A model generated the notes under the pieces. It did not search any database. It saw only the letters and a program-made list of their open reading frames with translations, and was not told where the DNA came from. The position numbers were made by a program, and so were the translations under genes. From positions 186,001-250,000 of the forward strand of contig NZ_JAFMPW010000003.1 in the NCBI RefSeq assembly GCF_026126425.1: 64,000 bases of DNA, in the 5' to 3' direction. The number at the start of each line of letters is the position of its first letter. Position 1 is the stretch's first letter. This DNA is from Muriicola sp. Z0-33. Lineage in GTDB: Bacteria > Bacteroidota > Bacteroidia > Flavobacteriales > Flavobacteriaceae. Of the stretch, positions 1 through 8,385 are shown piece by piece.

Positions 1-1
1 A

Positions 2-172
2 TTTCTAGCAGCATTTAAAATGTACCCGGCTATTTATAGTATACTGTTACTTTTTGGGTTTTTATCTCTGGATTTCCTCTTCAAAATTAAATATGCCAAC
101 AAAATCATTATTTTCCTGATGATCTCGTCGGTGGGACTTATACTAATCAATTTTATATTGAAATTTTTCTAA
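2..172 (+). CDS. C-terminal end of an unidentified membrane protein (partial)
   Basis: The reading frame is open from the window edge to a TAA stop and gives 56 residues. They form two strongly hydrophobic stretches (about residues 8-28 and 34-54) separated by a short basic loop (FKIKYANK), so this is the end of an integral inner-membrane protein. The start and most of the protein lie outside the window. I do not recognise the family. Its stop is 14 bases before the first CCC-motif membrane gene, so it may be co-transcribed with the small membrane proteins that follow. Confidence 0.5.
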   Translation, partial: FLAAFKMYPAIYSILLLFGFLSLDFLFKIKYANKIIIFLMISSVGLILINFILKFF

Positions 173-186
173 ATAAATAATTAACC

Positions 187-519
187 ATGGAACAACAAAA
201 ATTACCCAACGTTACTATAATAATTGTACTCTCTATACTAGGATTTGTCTGTTGTTGTATTGGCGGTATCCCGGCAATAATTCTAGGGGGAATTGCCTTA
301 TACCTGGCAAAAAATGCCGAGAATAAGTACAAGGAAAACCCTGAAGGCTACTCCAATTACAGTCAGTTAAAAACAGCTAAGATCATTGCAATAGTTGTAC
401 TTGTCATCGGTATTCTTTACCTGGCTCTATCCATTTATCAAATTCAGCAAGCAGGTGGATGGGAAGCGCATATGGAAAGAACGCGTGATATGATGGAACA
501 ATTTGGAATAGAAGAGTAA
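187..519 (+). CDS. CCC-motif small membrane protein
   Basis: A 110-residue protein with two hydrophobic helices (about 8-40 and 64-84). The first carries the run FVCCCIGG, the Cys triplet that names this Bacteroidota family; the second follows a Lys/Tyr-rich loop (YKENPEGYSNYSQLKTAK). No catalytic motif is visible and the family function is unknown. The ATG lies 14 bases after the stop of the partial upstream gene. A second CCC-motif gene and a DUF2752 gene follow closely, so the three probably form a transcription unit. Family assignment is from the motif and size. Confidence 0.8.
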   Translation: MEQQKLPNVTIIIVLSILGFVCCCIGGIPAIILGGIALYLAKNAENKYKENPEGYSNYSQLKTAKIIAIVVLVIGILYLALSIYQIQQAGGWEAHMERTRDMMEQFGIEE

Positions 520-547
520 GCTAATCACTAAAATAAAAATTAACCAA

Positions 548-835
548 ATGGAAAACCAAAACGTACCGACCAAACCCAACAATTATTTGGTCCTTGCCAT
601 AATTTGCACAGTTTGTTGCTGCCTGCCTGCGGGTATTGTGAGCATAATTTATGCCGCAAAAGTAAACGAGGCATATGCAAGGGGTGATTATGAAGTAGCA
701 TTAAAAGCCTCTAACAATGCCAAAATTTGGGCATTTGTAGGCATTGGCCTGGCCGCAATTGGCTATATAATTTACTTTGCCATTTTTGGCTTTGCAATGG
801 TTGGAGGATTATTGGAAGGTGGAAGTTCGTTTTAA
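548..835 (+). CDS. CCC-motif small membrane protein, second copy
   Basis: A 95-residue protein with the same layout as its upstream neighbour: a hydrophilic N-terminus, a helix containing ICTVCCCLPAGIVS, a short polar loop (NEAYARGDYEVALKASNNAK), and a second helix ending in a Gly-rich tail. The two are paralogs by topology and motif but well diverged, so any duplication is old. It starts 28 bases after the first copy ends. Function is unknown. Confidence 0.8.
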   Translation: MENQNVPTKPNNYLVLAIICTVCCCLPAGIVSIIYAAKVNEAYARGDYEVALKASNNAKIWAFVGIGLAAIGYIIYFAIFGFAMVGGLLEGGSSF

Positions 836-1232
836 AAAATCGGATCTGATATACATCGGTATAGGGGTAGTATTGCTCGCAATATTACCCCTATACTATC
901 TTTATAATCCCAATGTCCCCGGGAAATTTCCAACTTGTCCATTTTTTAATTTTACAGGATTGTATTGTACCGGATGCGGTAGCCAAAGAGCCTTGCATGC
1001 CTTACTTCATTTAGACATCCTAAGTGTCTTGAAAAGCAATTTGCTGTTTTTGCCGGCCTTAATTATACTGGGATATCATTTTATCACTAAGGTATTAGGG
1101 CGTCTTAACAACACAGATTATCACAGTTTTGTATATCATACAAAAACGCCCAGGGTGGTTTTTATAGTGGTGGTAGTTTTTACAGTACTGAGGAATATCC
1201 AAATCTATCCCTTCAATACGCTGGCACCTTAG
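819..1232 (+). CDS. DUF2752 domain membrane protein
   Basis: The frame encodes a small membrane protein with the DUF2752 hallmark: CPFFNFTGLYCTGCGSQRA, with paired Cys in a TGLYCPGCG-like motif, then a helix (LLHLDILSVLKSNLLFLPAL) and a C-terminal helix. The start is uncertain. The frame is open from a TTG at 777, but that overlaps the preceding gene by 59 bases; the GTG at 819 gives a normal short N-terminus (VEVRFKKSD) with a 17-base overlap, and I prefer it. The 3' end overlaps the convergent recQ by four bases. Function of the family is unknown. Confidence 0.75.
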   Translation: MEVRFKKSDLIYIGIGVVLLAILPLYYLYNPNVPGKFPTCPFFNFTGLYCTGCGSQRALHALLHLDILSVLKSNLLFLPALIILGYHFITKVLGRLNNTDYHSFVYHTKTPRVVFIVVVVFTVLRNIQIYPFNTLAP

Positions 1233-3430
1233 TTGGCGACTTCGCTCATAAACTTTAGACGGTATAGTCTTAATTCCTCATCCTCATAATCTCCATCAAA
1301 TTCTGTCAGGGCAGATTCTATGTCGTCAGATTCGGCCTCCAGGAAATACTCATGAATTTCCTCTTGCTGATCTTCATCCAATACCTCATCTATCCAATAG
1401 CCAATATTCAGTTTTGTGCCACTGAATACGATCTGTTCCATTTCCTTAACCAATTCACTTATTTCCAGACCTTTGGCCGAAGCTATATCATCTAAAGAAA
1501 GTTTTCTGTCCACATTTTGAATTATATAGAGCTTTAATGCAGAATTGGCACCTGTACTTTTTACCACCAGGTCATCAGGTCTGGTAATATCGTACTCCTC
1601 TGCATAGGCCGCTATAAATTCAATAAATGGCTTCCCGTATTTCCTGGCCTTGCCTTCCCCTACTCCATGTATATTCACAAGTTCTTCCATGGTTATGGGG
1701 TATTTCAGAGCCATATCGTCTAAAGATGGGTCCTGAAAAACAACAAATGGTGGTACATCCAGTTTCTGAGCTACTTTCCGTCTCAGATCTTTTAATTGTT
1801 TTAACAAGCGTTCGTCAGCAACGCCTCCTGCACTTTTTGCAGCGGTAATGATGGCATCATCGGTAGCGGCATTGTAAATATGGTCCTTGGTCATCATAAA
1901 GGATTCAGGGGCCTTTAAAAAAGCCTCTCCGGCATCGGTAAGATGTAATATCCCGTATTGCTCAATTTCTTTCTTTAACAACCCAGCCACCAATACCTGC
2001 CGGATAAGAGCCATCCAATATCTTTTATCCCGATCATCGCCAATACCAAAAAATGGTTTCTCATTAGTTTTATGGGAGGAGATCAGTGCATTGACCGTGC
2101 CTGTTAAAGCATTGACGATTTCCCTGGCTTTGAACTTCTCTTTTGTTCCCTGTACTACTTTGATCAATTTCACCACATTATCCCGGGCTTCTTCCTTTTC
2201 TTTCGGGTTCCTTACATTGTCATCCATATCGGCCCCGTCCCCATTCTGCTCATCAAAGGACTCTCCGAAATAATGAAGGATAAACTTTCTGCGACTTATA
2301 GAAGTTTCAGCGTAAGCCACAATCTCTTGCAGTAGTGCATTGCCAATTTCCTGTTCTGCTACAGGTTTGCCCGACATAAATTTTTCTAGTTTCTCAACAT
2401 CTTTATAGGAATAAAAGGCAAGGCAGTGTCCTTCCCCCCCATCTCGGCCGGCCCTTCCGGTTTCCTGATAATAGCTTTCTATACTTTTTGGTATATCGTG
2501 GTGAATTACATATCGGACGTCTGGCTTATCTATACCCATTCCAAAGGCAATGGTAGCCACAACTACATCCACTTCTTCCATTAAAAACATATCCTGGTAC
2601 CTGGATCTGGTTTTACCATCAAAGCCTGCATGATATGGCACAGCACTTATACCATTAACTTGTAAAACCTGGGCAAGTTCCTCTACCTTTTTTCGGCTGA
2701 GGCAATAAATAATTCCCGATTTACCACTATTCTTTTTGACGAATCGGATGATGTCTGCATCCACATTGGCGGTTTTAGGACGCACTTCATAAAAAAGGTT
2801 GGGCCTGTTAAAAGAAGCCTTAAATACCTTGGCATCCGAAATACCAAGATTCTTAATAATATCTTCCTGAACTTTGGGTGTAGCAGTAGCTGTAAATCCG
2901 GTAATCGGAATATTATCTCCTAATCTGTTGATGATACTCCGCAAATTCCTGTATTCCGGCCTAAAATCGTGCCCCCATTCAGATATACAATGCGCCTCAT
3001 CAACTGCAACAAATGACAGGGGTACAGATTGAAGGAAATTCACATATTCTTCCTTGGTCAGGGATTCCGGAGCAACATAGAGCAATTTGGTTACCCCATC
3101 AAGAATATCTTGTTTTACCTGCTTAACTTCTGTCTTTGTCAGAGATGAATTGAGCACATGAGCCACCCCGTGTTCTGAAGACACCCCTCTTAATGCGTCA
3201 ACCTGATTTTTCATCAAAGCAATTAAAGGCGAGACAACAATTGCCGTGCCTTCTGTAATTAATGCCGGTAATTGGTAGCAAAGCGATTTACCACCTCCGG
3301 TAGGCATTATTACAAAAGTGTTTTTTTGTTGAACTATGTTTTTTATTACGCTTTCCTGAAGGCCTTTGAATTTGGAAAAACCAAAGTACTTTTTTAGCGA
3401 TGTGTGAAGATCGATATCCTTAAAAACCAT
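1229..3430 (-). CDS. recQ: ATP-dependent DNA helicase RecQ, zinc-less form
   Basis: A 733-residue superfamily 2 3'-5' helicase for recombination and replication-fork repair. Walker A PTGGGKS is at about 43-49, DEAH at 144-147, and the motif VI box QETGRAGRD at about 322-330. An RQC region follows, then an HRDC-type helix-hairpin region (ELVNIHGVGEGKARKYG) and an acidic tail. The zinc subdomain is unusual: where E. coli RecQ has four Cys ligands, this protein has YAETSISRRK and NGDGADMDDN with no Cys (about 372-408). I recall the same loss in other flavobacterial RecQ proteins. The gene is convergent with the DUF2752 gene and divergent from kdsD. Confidence 0.95.
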   Translation of the reverse strand: MVFKDIDLHTSLKKYFGFSKFKGLQESVIKNIVQQKNTFVIMPTGGGKSLCYQLPALITEGTAIVVSPLIALMKNQVDALRGVSSEHGVAHVLNSSLTKTEVKQVKQDILDGVTKLLYVAPESLTKEEYVNFLQSVPLSFVAVDEAHCISEWGHDFRPEYRNLRSIINRLGDNIPITGFTATATPKVQEDIIKNLGISDAKVFKASFNRPNLFYEVRPKTANVDADIIRFVKKNSGKSGIIYCLSRKKVEELAQVLQVNGISAVPYHAGFDGKTRSRYQDMFLMEEVDVVVATIAFGMGIDKPDVRYVIHHDIPKSIESYYQETGRAGRDGGEGHCLAFYSYKDVEKLEKFMSGKPVAEQEIGNALLQEIVAYAETSISRRKFILHYFGESFDEQNGDGADMDDNVRNPKEKEEARDNVVKLIKVVQGTKEKFKAREIVNALTGTVNALISSHKTNEKPFFGIGDDRDKRYWMALIRQVLVAGLLKKEIEQYGILHLTDAGEAFLKAPESFMMTKDHIYNAATDDAIITAAKSAGGVADERLLKQLKDLRRKVAQKLDVPPFVVFQDPSLDDMALKYPITMEELVNIHGVGEGKARKYGKPFIEFIAAYAEEYDITRPDDLVVKSTGANSALKLYIIQNVDRKLSLDDIASAKGLEISELVKEMEQIVFSGTKLNIGYWIDEVLDEDQQEEIHEYFLEAESDDIESALTEFDGDYEDEELRLYRLKFMSEVAN

Positions 3431-3569
3431 TCCTTGTTATTTATGATCAGCCCCTTGGTTTTATTAATGCATCTTATTCATTTAAGATATGAAAATTTAA
3501 TCATTTGGTGGGTAGAGAAGACAATTAATTTTCTTTTACACTAAGAAACCGCTATAAAATAAGTTTGTG

Positions 3570-3577
3570 TAATTTTG
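3570..3577 (+). promoter_or_regulatory. Candidate -7 promoter element for kdsD-tatC
   Basis: TAATTTTG matches the Bacteroidota -7 consensus TAnnTTTG and lies in the 234-base gap between the divergent recQ and kdsD genes, about 88 bases before the kdsD start. No good TTG at the -33 position is present, so this is a partial match only. Confidence 0.35.
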
Positions 3578-3664
3578 TTTTCTTAAATATAATACATTCT
3601 TTTAGATGGTGCTGAAATTTTAGCACAAATTCTAGTCAAAGAATTCCATAATTTCTATTATAAA

Positions 3665-4630
3665 TTGAGCGATAGCAAAGCTATATTAGCCATAGCAAAA
3701 AAGACCATAACAACGGAAGGTGATGCCATTCATCATCTTGCCAGCCTTCTGGACCAACAGTTCGCTGATGCCGTTGATTGTATTCTTCAATCTGCCGGAA
3801 GAGTTATTATATCCGGGATTGGAAAAAGTGCAATTATTGCTTCTAAAATAGTTGCCACCCTTAACTCTACAGGAACTCCTGCAATTTTTATGCATGCTGC
3901 GGACGCCATCCATGGAGATCTGGGGACCATTCTAAAAGATGATGTGGTCATCTGCATATCCAAGAGTGGCAATACTCCTGAGATTAAAATGTTGGTTCCC
4001 CTCATTAAGCAGGGAAAAAACAAACTCATTGGAATGACGGGAAAGGCAGATTCTTATCTTGGAGAGCAAGCAGATTACGTGTTGAATACCTATGTTGCCA
4101 AAGAAGCCTGTCCTAATAATCTTGCCCCAACTACAAGTACCACCGCACAATTGGTCATTGGGGATGCCCTGGCCATATGTCTGCTGGAGCTACGGGGGTT
4201 TAGCAGCAAGGACTTTGCCAAATACCATCCCGGAGGTACCTTGGGCAAACGCCTATATCTCCGTGTTTCGGATATTGCAGCCGGCAATATGGTTCCTGAG
4301 GTGGATATAAATGCTGAAATCAAAAAAGTTATCGTTGAAATCTCCGAGAAAATGCTGGGGGTAACTGCTGTGATGGAGGGCAATAAAATAGTTGGAATAG
4401 TTACCGATGGAGATATAAGACGCATGCTTAATAAATATGACAATATTAACGGACTGAGAGCAAAAGATATAATGACTTCCGATCCAAAAACCATAGGTGC
4501 GGATGTCCTGGCGATTAAAGCTTTGGAAGTAATGCAGGATAAGGGTATTTCGCAGTTACTCGCTGTTGAGGACGATAAATATATTGGTGTTGTGCATCTG
4601 CACAATTTAATTAATGAGGGAATTTTGTAA
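3665..4630 (+). CDS. kdsD: Arabinose-5-phosphate isomerase (KpsF/GutQ family)
   Basis: Interconverts ribulose 5-phosphate and arabinose 5-phosphate, the first step of Kdo synthesis for lipopolysaccharide. The 321-residue protein has an N-terminal SIS sugar-isomerase domain (about 40-175; ISGIGKSAI, CISKSGNTPEI, FAKYHPGGTLGKRL) and two C-terminal CBS domains (about 205-321; GIVTDGDIRR). Length and order match KdsD. The start is a TTG; no in-frame ATG is nearby upstream. The stop overlaps the tatC ATG by one base, so the two are translationally coupled. An LPS precursor gene fits with lptB downstream. Confidence 0.93.
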   Translation: MSDSKAILAIAKKTITTEGDAIHHLASLLDQQFADAVDCILQSAGRVIISGIGKSAIIASKIVATLNSTGTPAIFMHAADAIHGDLGTILKDDVVICISKSGNTPEIKMLVPLIKQGKNKLIGMTGKADSYLGEQADYVLNTYVAKEACPNNLAPTTSTTAQLVIGDALAICLLELRGFSSKDFAKYHPGGTLGKRLYLRVSDIAAGNMVPEVDINAEIKKVIVEISEKMLGVTAVMEGNKIVGIVTDGDIRRMLNKYDNINGLRAKDIMTSDPKTIGADVLAIKALEVMQDKGISQLLAVEDDKYIGVVHLHNLINEGIL

Positions 4631-5469
4631 TGGCAAAAGTGAAGAAAGATCCCAATGAAATGCATTTTCTGGACCATCTGGAAGTACTCCGATGGCATTT
4701 GATCCGGTCTACGCTGGCGGTGGTTATTATTGGATGTGTGGCCTTCTTAATGAAAACTTTCATTTTTGATGTGGTGCTATTGGGCCCTACCCAAATGAGT
4801 TTCCCCACCTATCGGCTTTTTTGTAATATCGCTACTTCTTTTGGTATAGATTCTGCTTTTTGCGCAGACAAATTGCCTTTTACCATACAGAGCAGGTTAA
4901 TGTCCGGACAGTTTTCAGCGCACATCTGGACCTCAATCTGGGCAGGTTTTATAGTGGGTTTCCCATATGTGTTATACGAACTATGGAAATTTATAAGCCC
5001 GGGGCTTCATGAAAACGAAAGAAAGCATTCCAGAGGTTTTATCCTTATTGCTTCACTTTTATTTTTTATGGGGGTTTTATTTGGATATTATGTGGTAGCG
5101 CCATTGTCTATTAACTTTTTAGGAACTTATCAGGTAAGCGCATCTGTTCTTAATGAGTTTGATCTGGGCTCCTATATATCAACGGTAAGGGCCTCAGTGA
5201 TTGCCTGTGGTATTCTATTCGAATTACCTATACTCATCTACTTTTTAACTAAAGTAGGATTGGTTACCCCGGAAATCATGAAAAAATACAGAAAGATTGC
5301 CCTGGTAATTGTCCTTATACTATCTGCGGTAATTACGCCGCCTGATGTTGCCAGTCAGATCATTGTAGCCGTACCCGTACTGATTTTGTATCAGGTAAGT
5401 ATATATATCTCCAAGATGGTGATAAAAAGGCAGGAAAAAAGAGAAAAAAATAAAGTCAAAACCGGGTAA
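4630..5469 (+). CDS. tatC: Twin-arginine translocase subunit TatC
   Basis: The integral membrane receptor that recognises RR signal peptides and, with TatA, exports folded proteins. The 279-residue protein opens with the TatC signature FLDHLEVLRWHLIRS and has about six membrane helices, with FISPGLHENERKH in the first cytoplasmic loop region. The basic tail (KRQEKREKNKVK) is cytoplasmic. No tatA is adjacent, which is common in Bacteroidota. Likely clients in this window are the RR-signal proteins at 38648, 39989, 56836 and 62297. It follows kdsD with an overlapping TAATG. Confidence 0.95.
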   Translation: MAKVKKDPNEMHFLDHLEVLRWHLIRSTLAVVIIGCVAFLMKTFIFDVVLLGPTQMSFPTYRLFCNIATSFGIDSAFCADKLPFTIQSRLMSGQFSAHIWTSIWAGFIVGFPYVLYELWKFISPGLHENERKHSRGFILIASLLFFMGVLFGYYVVAPLSINFLGTYQVSASVLNEFDLGSYISTVRASVIACGILFELPILIYFLTKVGLVTPEIMKKYRKIALVIVLILSAVITPPDVASQIIVAVPVLILYQVSIYISKMVIKRQEKREKNKVKTG

Positions 5470-5477
5470 CTATAATG

Positions 5478-5500
5478 TTGCGTTAATTGTTTTAACGCAA
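5478..5500. other. 9-bp inverted repeat between tatC and lptB
   Basis: Arms TTGCGTTAA (5478-5486) and TTAACGCAA (5492-5500) are perfect complements around a five-base loop, TTGTT. The hairpin starts nine bases after the tatC stop and 33 bases before the lptB start. No T-run follows, so it is a poor intrinsic terminator; it may be a processing site, an attenuator or an operator. Confidence 0.5.
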
Positions 5501-5532
5501 TAGAATTATATCATTAGTTTTACCGCCAGATT

Positions 5533-6273
5533 ATGAAACTCAGAGCAGAAAATATCATGAAAGCTTACAGGGGCCGCCAGGTGGTAAAAGGTATCTCCCT
5601 TGAGGTTAACCAAGGCGAAATTGTTGGACTATTAGGTCCCAATGGTGCTGGCAAAACCACCTCTTTCTATATGATTGTGGGGCTCATTAAACCTAATGGT
5701 GGGGCTATCTATCTGGATGATATGGAAATTACCAAATTTCCTATGTACAAAAGAGCCCAGAATGGTATAGGGTATCTTGCCCAGGAAGCTTCGGTTTTCA
5801 GAAAACTCAGTGTGGAAAAAAATATTTTGAGTGTATTACAGCTTACTTCTCTGAGTAAAAAAGAACAACACCTGAGAATGGAATCGTTGATTGAAGAGTT
5901 TGGGCTGGGACATATCAGAAAGAACCGGGGCGACCTGCTCTCCGGGGGCGAAAGAAGGCGTACTGAAATTGCCAGAGCTCTGGCCACAGATCCTAAATTT
6001 ATTCTACTCGATGAACCTTTTGCAGGGGTAGATCCCGTAGCGGTAGAGGATATTCAGCGCATTGTCGCACAACTCAAAAATAAAAACATTGGCATTCTGA
6101 TTACAGACCATAATGTACAGGAAACCCTGGCGATTACAGAGCGGTCTTACCTGATGTTCGAAGGAGGTATATTAAAATCGGGGGTGCCGGAAATACTCGC
6201 CGAAGACGAGATGGTGCGAAAAGTATATCTTGGCCAGAACTTTGAATTGAGAAAGAAAAAGCTAGATTTATAA
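5533..6273 (+). CDS. lptB: LPS export ABC transporter ATPase LptB
   Basis: The cytoplasmic ATPase of the LptBFG complex that extracts lipopolysaccharide from the inner membrane. The 246-residue protein has Walker [10 protein letters not shown] (about 35-43), a Q-loop, signature [15 protein letters not shown], Walker [14 protein letters not shown] and the H-loop TDHNVQET. The [11 protein letters not shown] stretch after Walker B is typical of LptB rather than other ABC ATPases. Length is normal. It lies 63 bases downstream of tatC, separated by an inverted repeat, and is convergent with pssA. Confidence 0.95.
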   Translation: MKLRAENIMKAYRGRQVVKGISLEVNQGEIVGLLGPNGAGKTTSFYMIVGLIKPNGGAIYLDDMEITKFPMYKRAQNGIGYLAQEASVFRKLSVEKNILSVLQLTSLSKKEQHLRMESLIEEFGLGHIRKNRGDLLSGGERRRTEIARALATDPKFILLDEPFAGVDPVAVEDIQRIVAQLKNKNIGILITDHNVQETLAITERSYLMFEGGILKSGVPEILAEDEMVRKVYLGQNFELRKKKLDL

Positions 6274-6322
6274 TCAGCTACCGGAAATAACTTCTTCCTT
6301 TCACAGCACTTAATGTATTGCT

Positions 6323-7084
6323 TTATAGGGTCTTATCACTAGCCTTTGTGACTATTGAGCTGAGTACATAAAACACTATTATAGCTGGTACTGCCAGAAA
6401 TTTAAGGGTCAACAATAATGCCAGGCTGACAATAATAAAAATATAGCGAAGGGCATTGTCTTTAAAACTCCAGTTCTTGAATTTAAGGGCAAACAACTCA
6501 ATTTTCGAATTGAGCAGAAAACTGCTCAATAAAGTAAGGCCAACCAAAAACCAAGGATTAAGGATGATACTGTTCATATAATCGTTATGGTGGAAGAATA
6601 AAATTAAGGGCAGTGAAAGTATCAAAAGCGCATTTGCAGGTGTAGGTAGCCCAATAAAGGAAGTAGCCTGGTTCTCATCAATATTGAACTTCGCCAATCT
6701 GTAGCCCGAAGCCATAGTAATCAAAAATCCAAAAAATGGAAGAAGAGTAGGTATTTTAGCAGCAGACCAACGCATTGTCTCAGTAACACCAGAAGCCAAA
6801 CCCATGTTCCACCCGCCTGTTTGTGACATCCCGAGCAATTGAAACATTACAATCCCTGGGACCAGACCACTGGTAATCATATCAGCCAACGAATCTAATT
6901 GCACCCCTAAATCGCTATGGACGTTTAGTAACCGAGCCGCCAGCCCATCCAGAAAATCAAATATAATTCCTATAAAAACAAATAAGGCAGCCAGCTCCAA
7001 TTGGTTAAGAACCGCAAAAACGGTAGCTACACATCCGCTGAATACATTAAGCATTGTAATGGCGTTTGGGATATGTTGCTTCAT
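6323..7084 (-). CDS. pssA: CDP-diacylglycerol-serine O-phosphatidyltransferase
   Basis: Makes phosphatidylserine from CDP-diacylglycerol and serine, the precursor of phosphatidylethanolamine. The CDP-alcohol phosphotransferase signature DGx2ARx8Gx3Dx3D is matched exactly by DGLAARLLNVHSDLGVQLDSLAD. About seven hydrophobic helices follow the usual topology, and the protein starts MKQHIPNAITMLN, as expected for PssA. I chose the ATG at 7084; an in-frame ATG at 7111 would add nine residues. It converges on lptB, with about 50 bases between stops and no strong terminator. Confidence 0.9.
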   Translation of the reverse strand: MKQHIPNAITMLNVFSGCVATVFAVLNQLELAALFVFIGIIFDFLDGLAARLLNVHSDLGVQLDSLADMITSGLVPGIVMFQLLGMSQTGGWNMGLASGVTETMRWSAAKIPTLLPFFGFLITMASGYRLAKFNIDENQATSFIGLPTPANALLILSLPLILFFHHNDYMNSIILNPWFLVGLTLLSSFLLNSKIELFALKFKNWSFKDNALRYIFIIVSLALLLTLKFLAVPAIIVFYVLSSIVTKASDKTL

Positions 7085-7194
7085 TGGTGGTTGTTTTAGT
7101 AAAAATAACATAATTTTTATTCTATTCTCCCGGGTCCGGTTTTTATTCAGATATTTGCCGGGAAAGTCAAAACAGTATTACACCTCTTTTTAAA

Positions 7195-8385
7195 ATGCAA
7201 CTAAAAAATTGTATTCTCTTATTTTTCCTTTGGATTTCCACAGTTGCACTTGGACAACCAGATAAACTAAATTCAAATGCCCAGGTTAGCGTTATTACTT
7301 GCGGTCCGGGACAGGATTTATATGCTTCATTCGGACACAGCGCTTTTAGAATCCAGGATCCTGCACAGGGAATAGACCGGGTATACAACTATGGCACCTT
7401 TAATTTTAATGCTCCAAATTTCTATTACAACTTTGCAATAGGAAGACCAATATTCTCACTAAGTGTATCGAAATTCTCAGATTTTCTTTATTCCTATCAA
7501 TTGGAAAACCGCTGGGTTAAAGAACAGCTTCTAGTGCTTAATGATGAAGAGAAGAATGCCTTGTTTACATTCTTAGAGCGCAACAAACGACCTGAAAACA
7601 GGGATTACAAATACGATTACCTGTATGACAACTGCTCTACTAAAATACCCGATGTATTAAAGGAAGTACTTGGCCAGCAATTAATTTTTGAGGACGGAGA
7701 TCTGCTTACAAATAGTTCTTTCAGGGATCTGATTCGGGAAAATTTACAATCTAACTCCTGGTCTAGCTTTGGTATAGACCTGGCACTGGGAGCGGTTATC
7801 GACAGAAAAATTAAACGCCGTGAAGAGATGTTTATTCCCTTCAAGGTTCGCGATCAAATTGCGACGGCCCAACTCTCTAATAAACCTCTATTAAAGAGAG
7901 AAAGAACCATTTTGGAAGCGACCACCAAAAGAGGTGGATTTTATTTTACCACATCACCTTTATTTTGGTTTGCCCTCTTAATGGTATTTACTGTGGCCAT
8001 TAGTTATATTGATATAACCAATAAGGTCAGAAGCAGATTGCTAGACTTCTTCCTTTTCTTTATTACCGGAATTACGGGTCTGCTCATATTCTTCCTATGG
8101 TTTTTAACAGATCACAGTGCTACTGCTGTCAATTTAAATATACTATGGGCATTTCCCTTAAATCTAGTCGGTTGCTTTTACCTTGTTAAAAAGTGCAATC
8201 AACTGCCGCTGTGGTTCGACAAATTTCTTCTTGGGCTCATAATATTATTGGTGTTGGCCCTACTGCTTTGGATAATTGGCGTACAAAGCTTCTCGCCCAT
8301 AATTAGTATAATTATGACCACTTTAGCTATTAGGTACTTCTTTCTATACTACCATTTCAGAAAATTACAGCGCTCCTCCATATGA
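7195..8385 (+). CDS. Lnb-like DUF4105 membrane protein (possible lipoprotein N-acyltransferase)
   Basis: A 396-residue protein with a signal peptide (cleavage near ALG-QPD), a periplasmic DUF4105 domain (about 28-245) and about five C-terminal membrane helices (255-390). DUF4105 is a papain-like fold; the likely catalytic pair is His48 (ASFGHSAFRI) and Cys147 (LYDNCSTKIP). DUF4105 proteins include Lnb, reported in Bacteroides to N-acylate lipoproteins in place of Lnt. That activity is possible here and would suit the many lipoproteins in this window, but it is inference; the family has several paralogs. It overlaps the ABC-F gene by four bases (ATGA). Confidence 0.8.
   Translation: MQLKNCILLFFLWISTVALGQPDKLNSNAQVSVITCGPGQDLYASFGHSAFRIQDPAQGIDRVYNYGTFNFNAPNFYYNFAIGRPIFSLSVSKFSDFLYSYQLENRWVKEQLLVLNDEEKNALFTFLERNKRPENRDYKYDYLYDNCSTKIPDVLKEVLGQQLIFEDGDLLTNSSFRDLIRENLQSNSWSSFGIDLALGAVIDRKIKRREEMFIPFKVRDQIATAQLSNKPLLKRERTILEATTKRGGFYFTTSPLFWFALLMVFTVAISYIDITNKVRSRLLDFFLFFITGITGLLIFFLWFLTDHSATAVNLNILWAFPLNLVGCFYLVKKCNQLPLWFDKFLLGLIILLVLALLLWIIGVQSFSPIISIIMTTLAIRYFFLYYHFRKLQRSSI

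Noticed and set aside
4090-4698. A 202-codon antisense frame over kdsD
   Set aside because: It lies opposite a well-supported SIS/CBS protein and its residues are typical of an antisense translation.
5478-5500. Hairpin between tatC and lptB as a terminator
   Set aside because: No T-run follows on either strand, so I list it as an inverted repeat and not a terminator.
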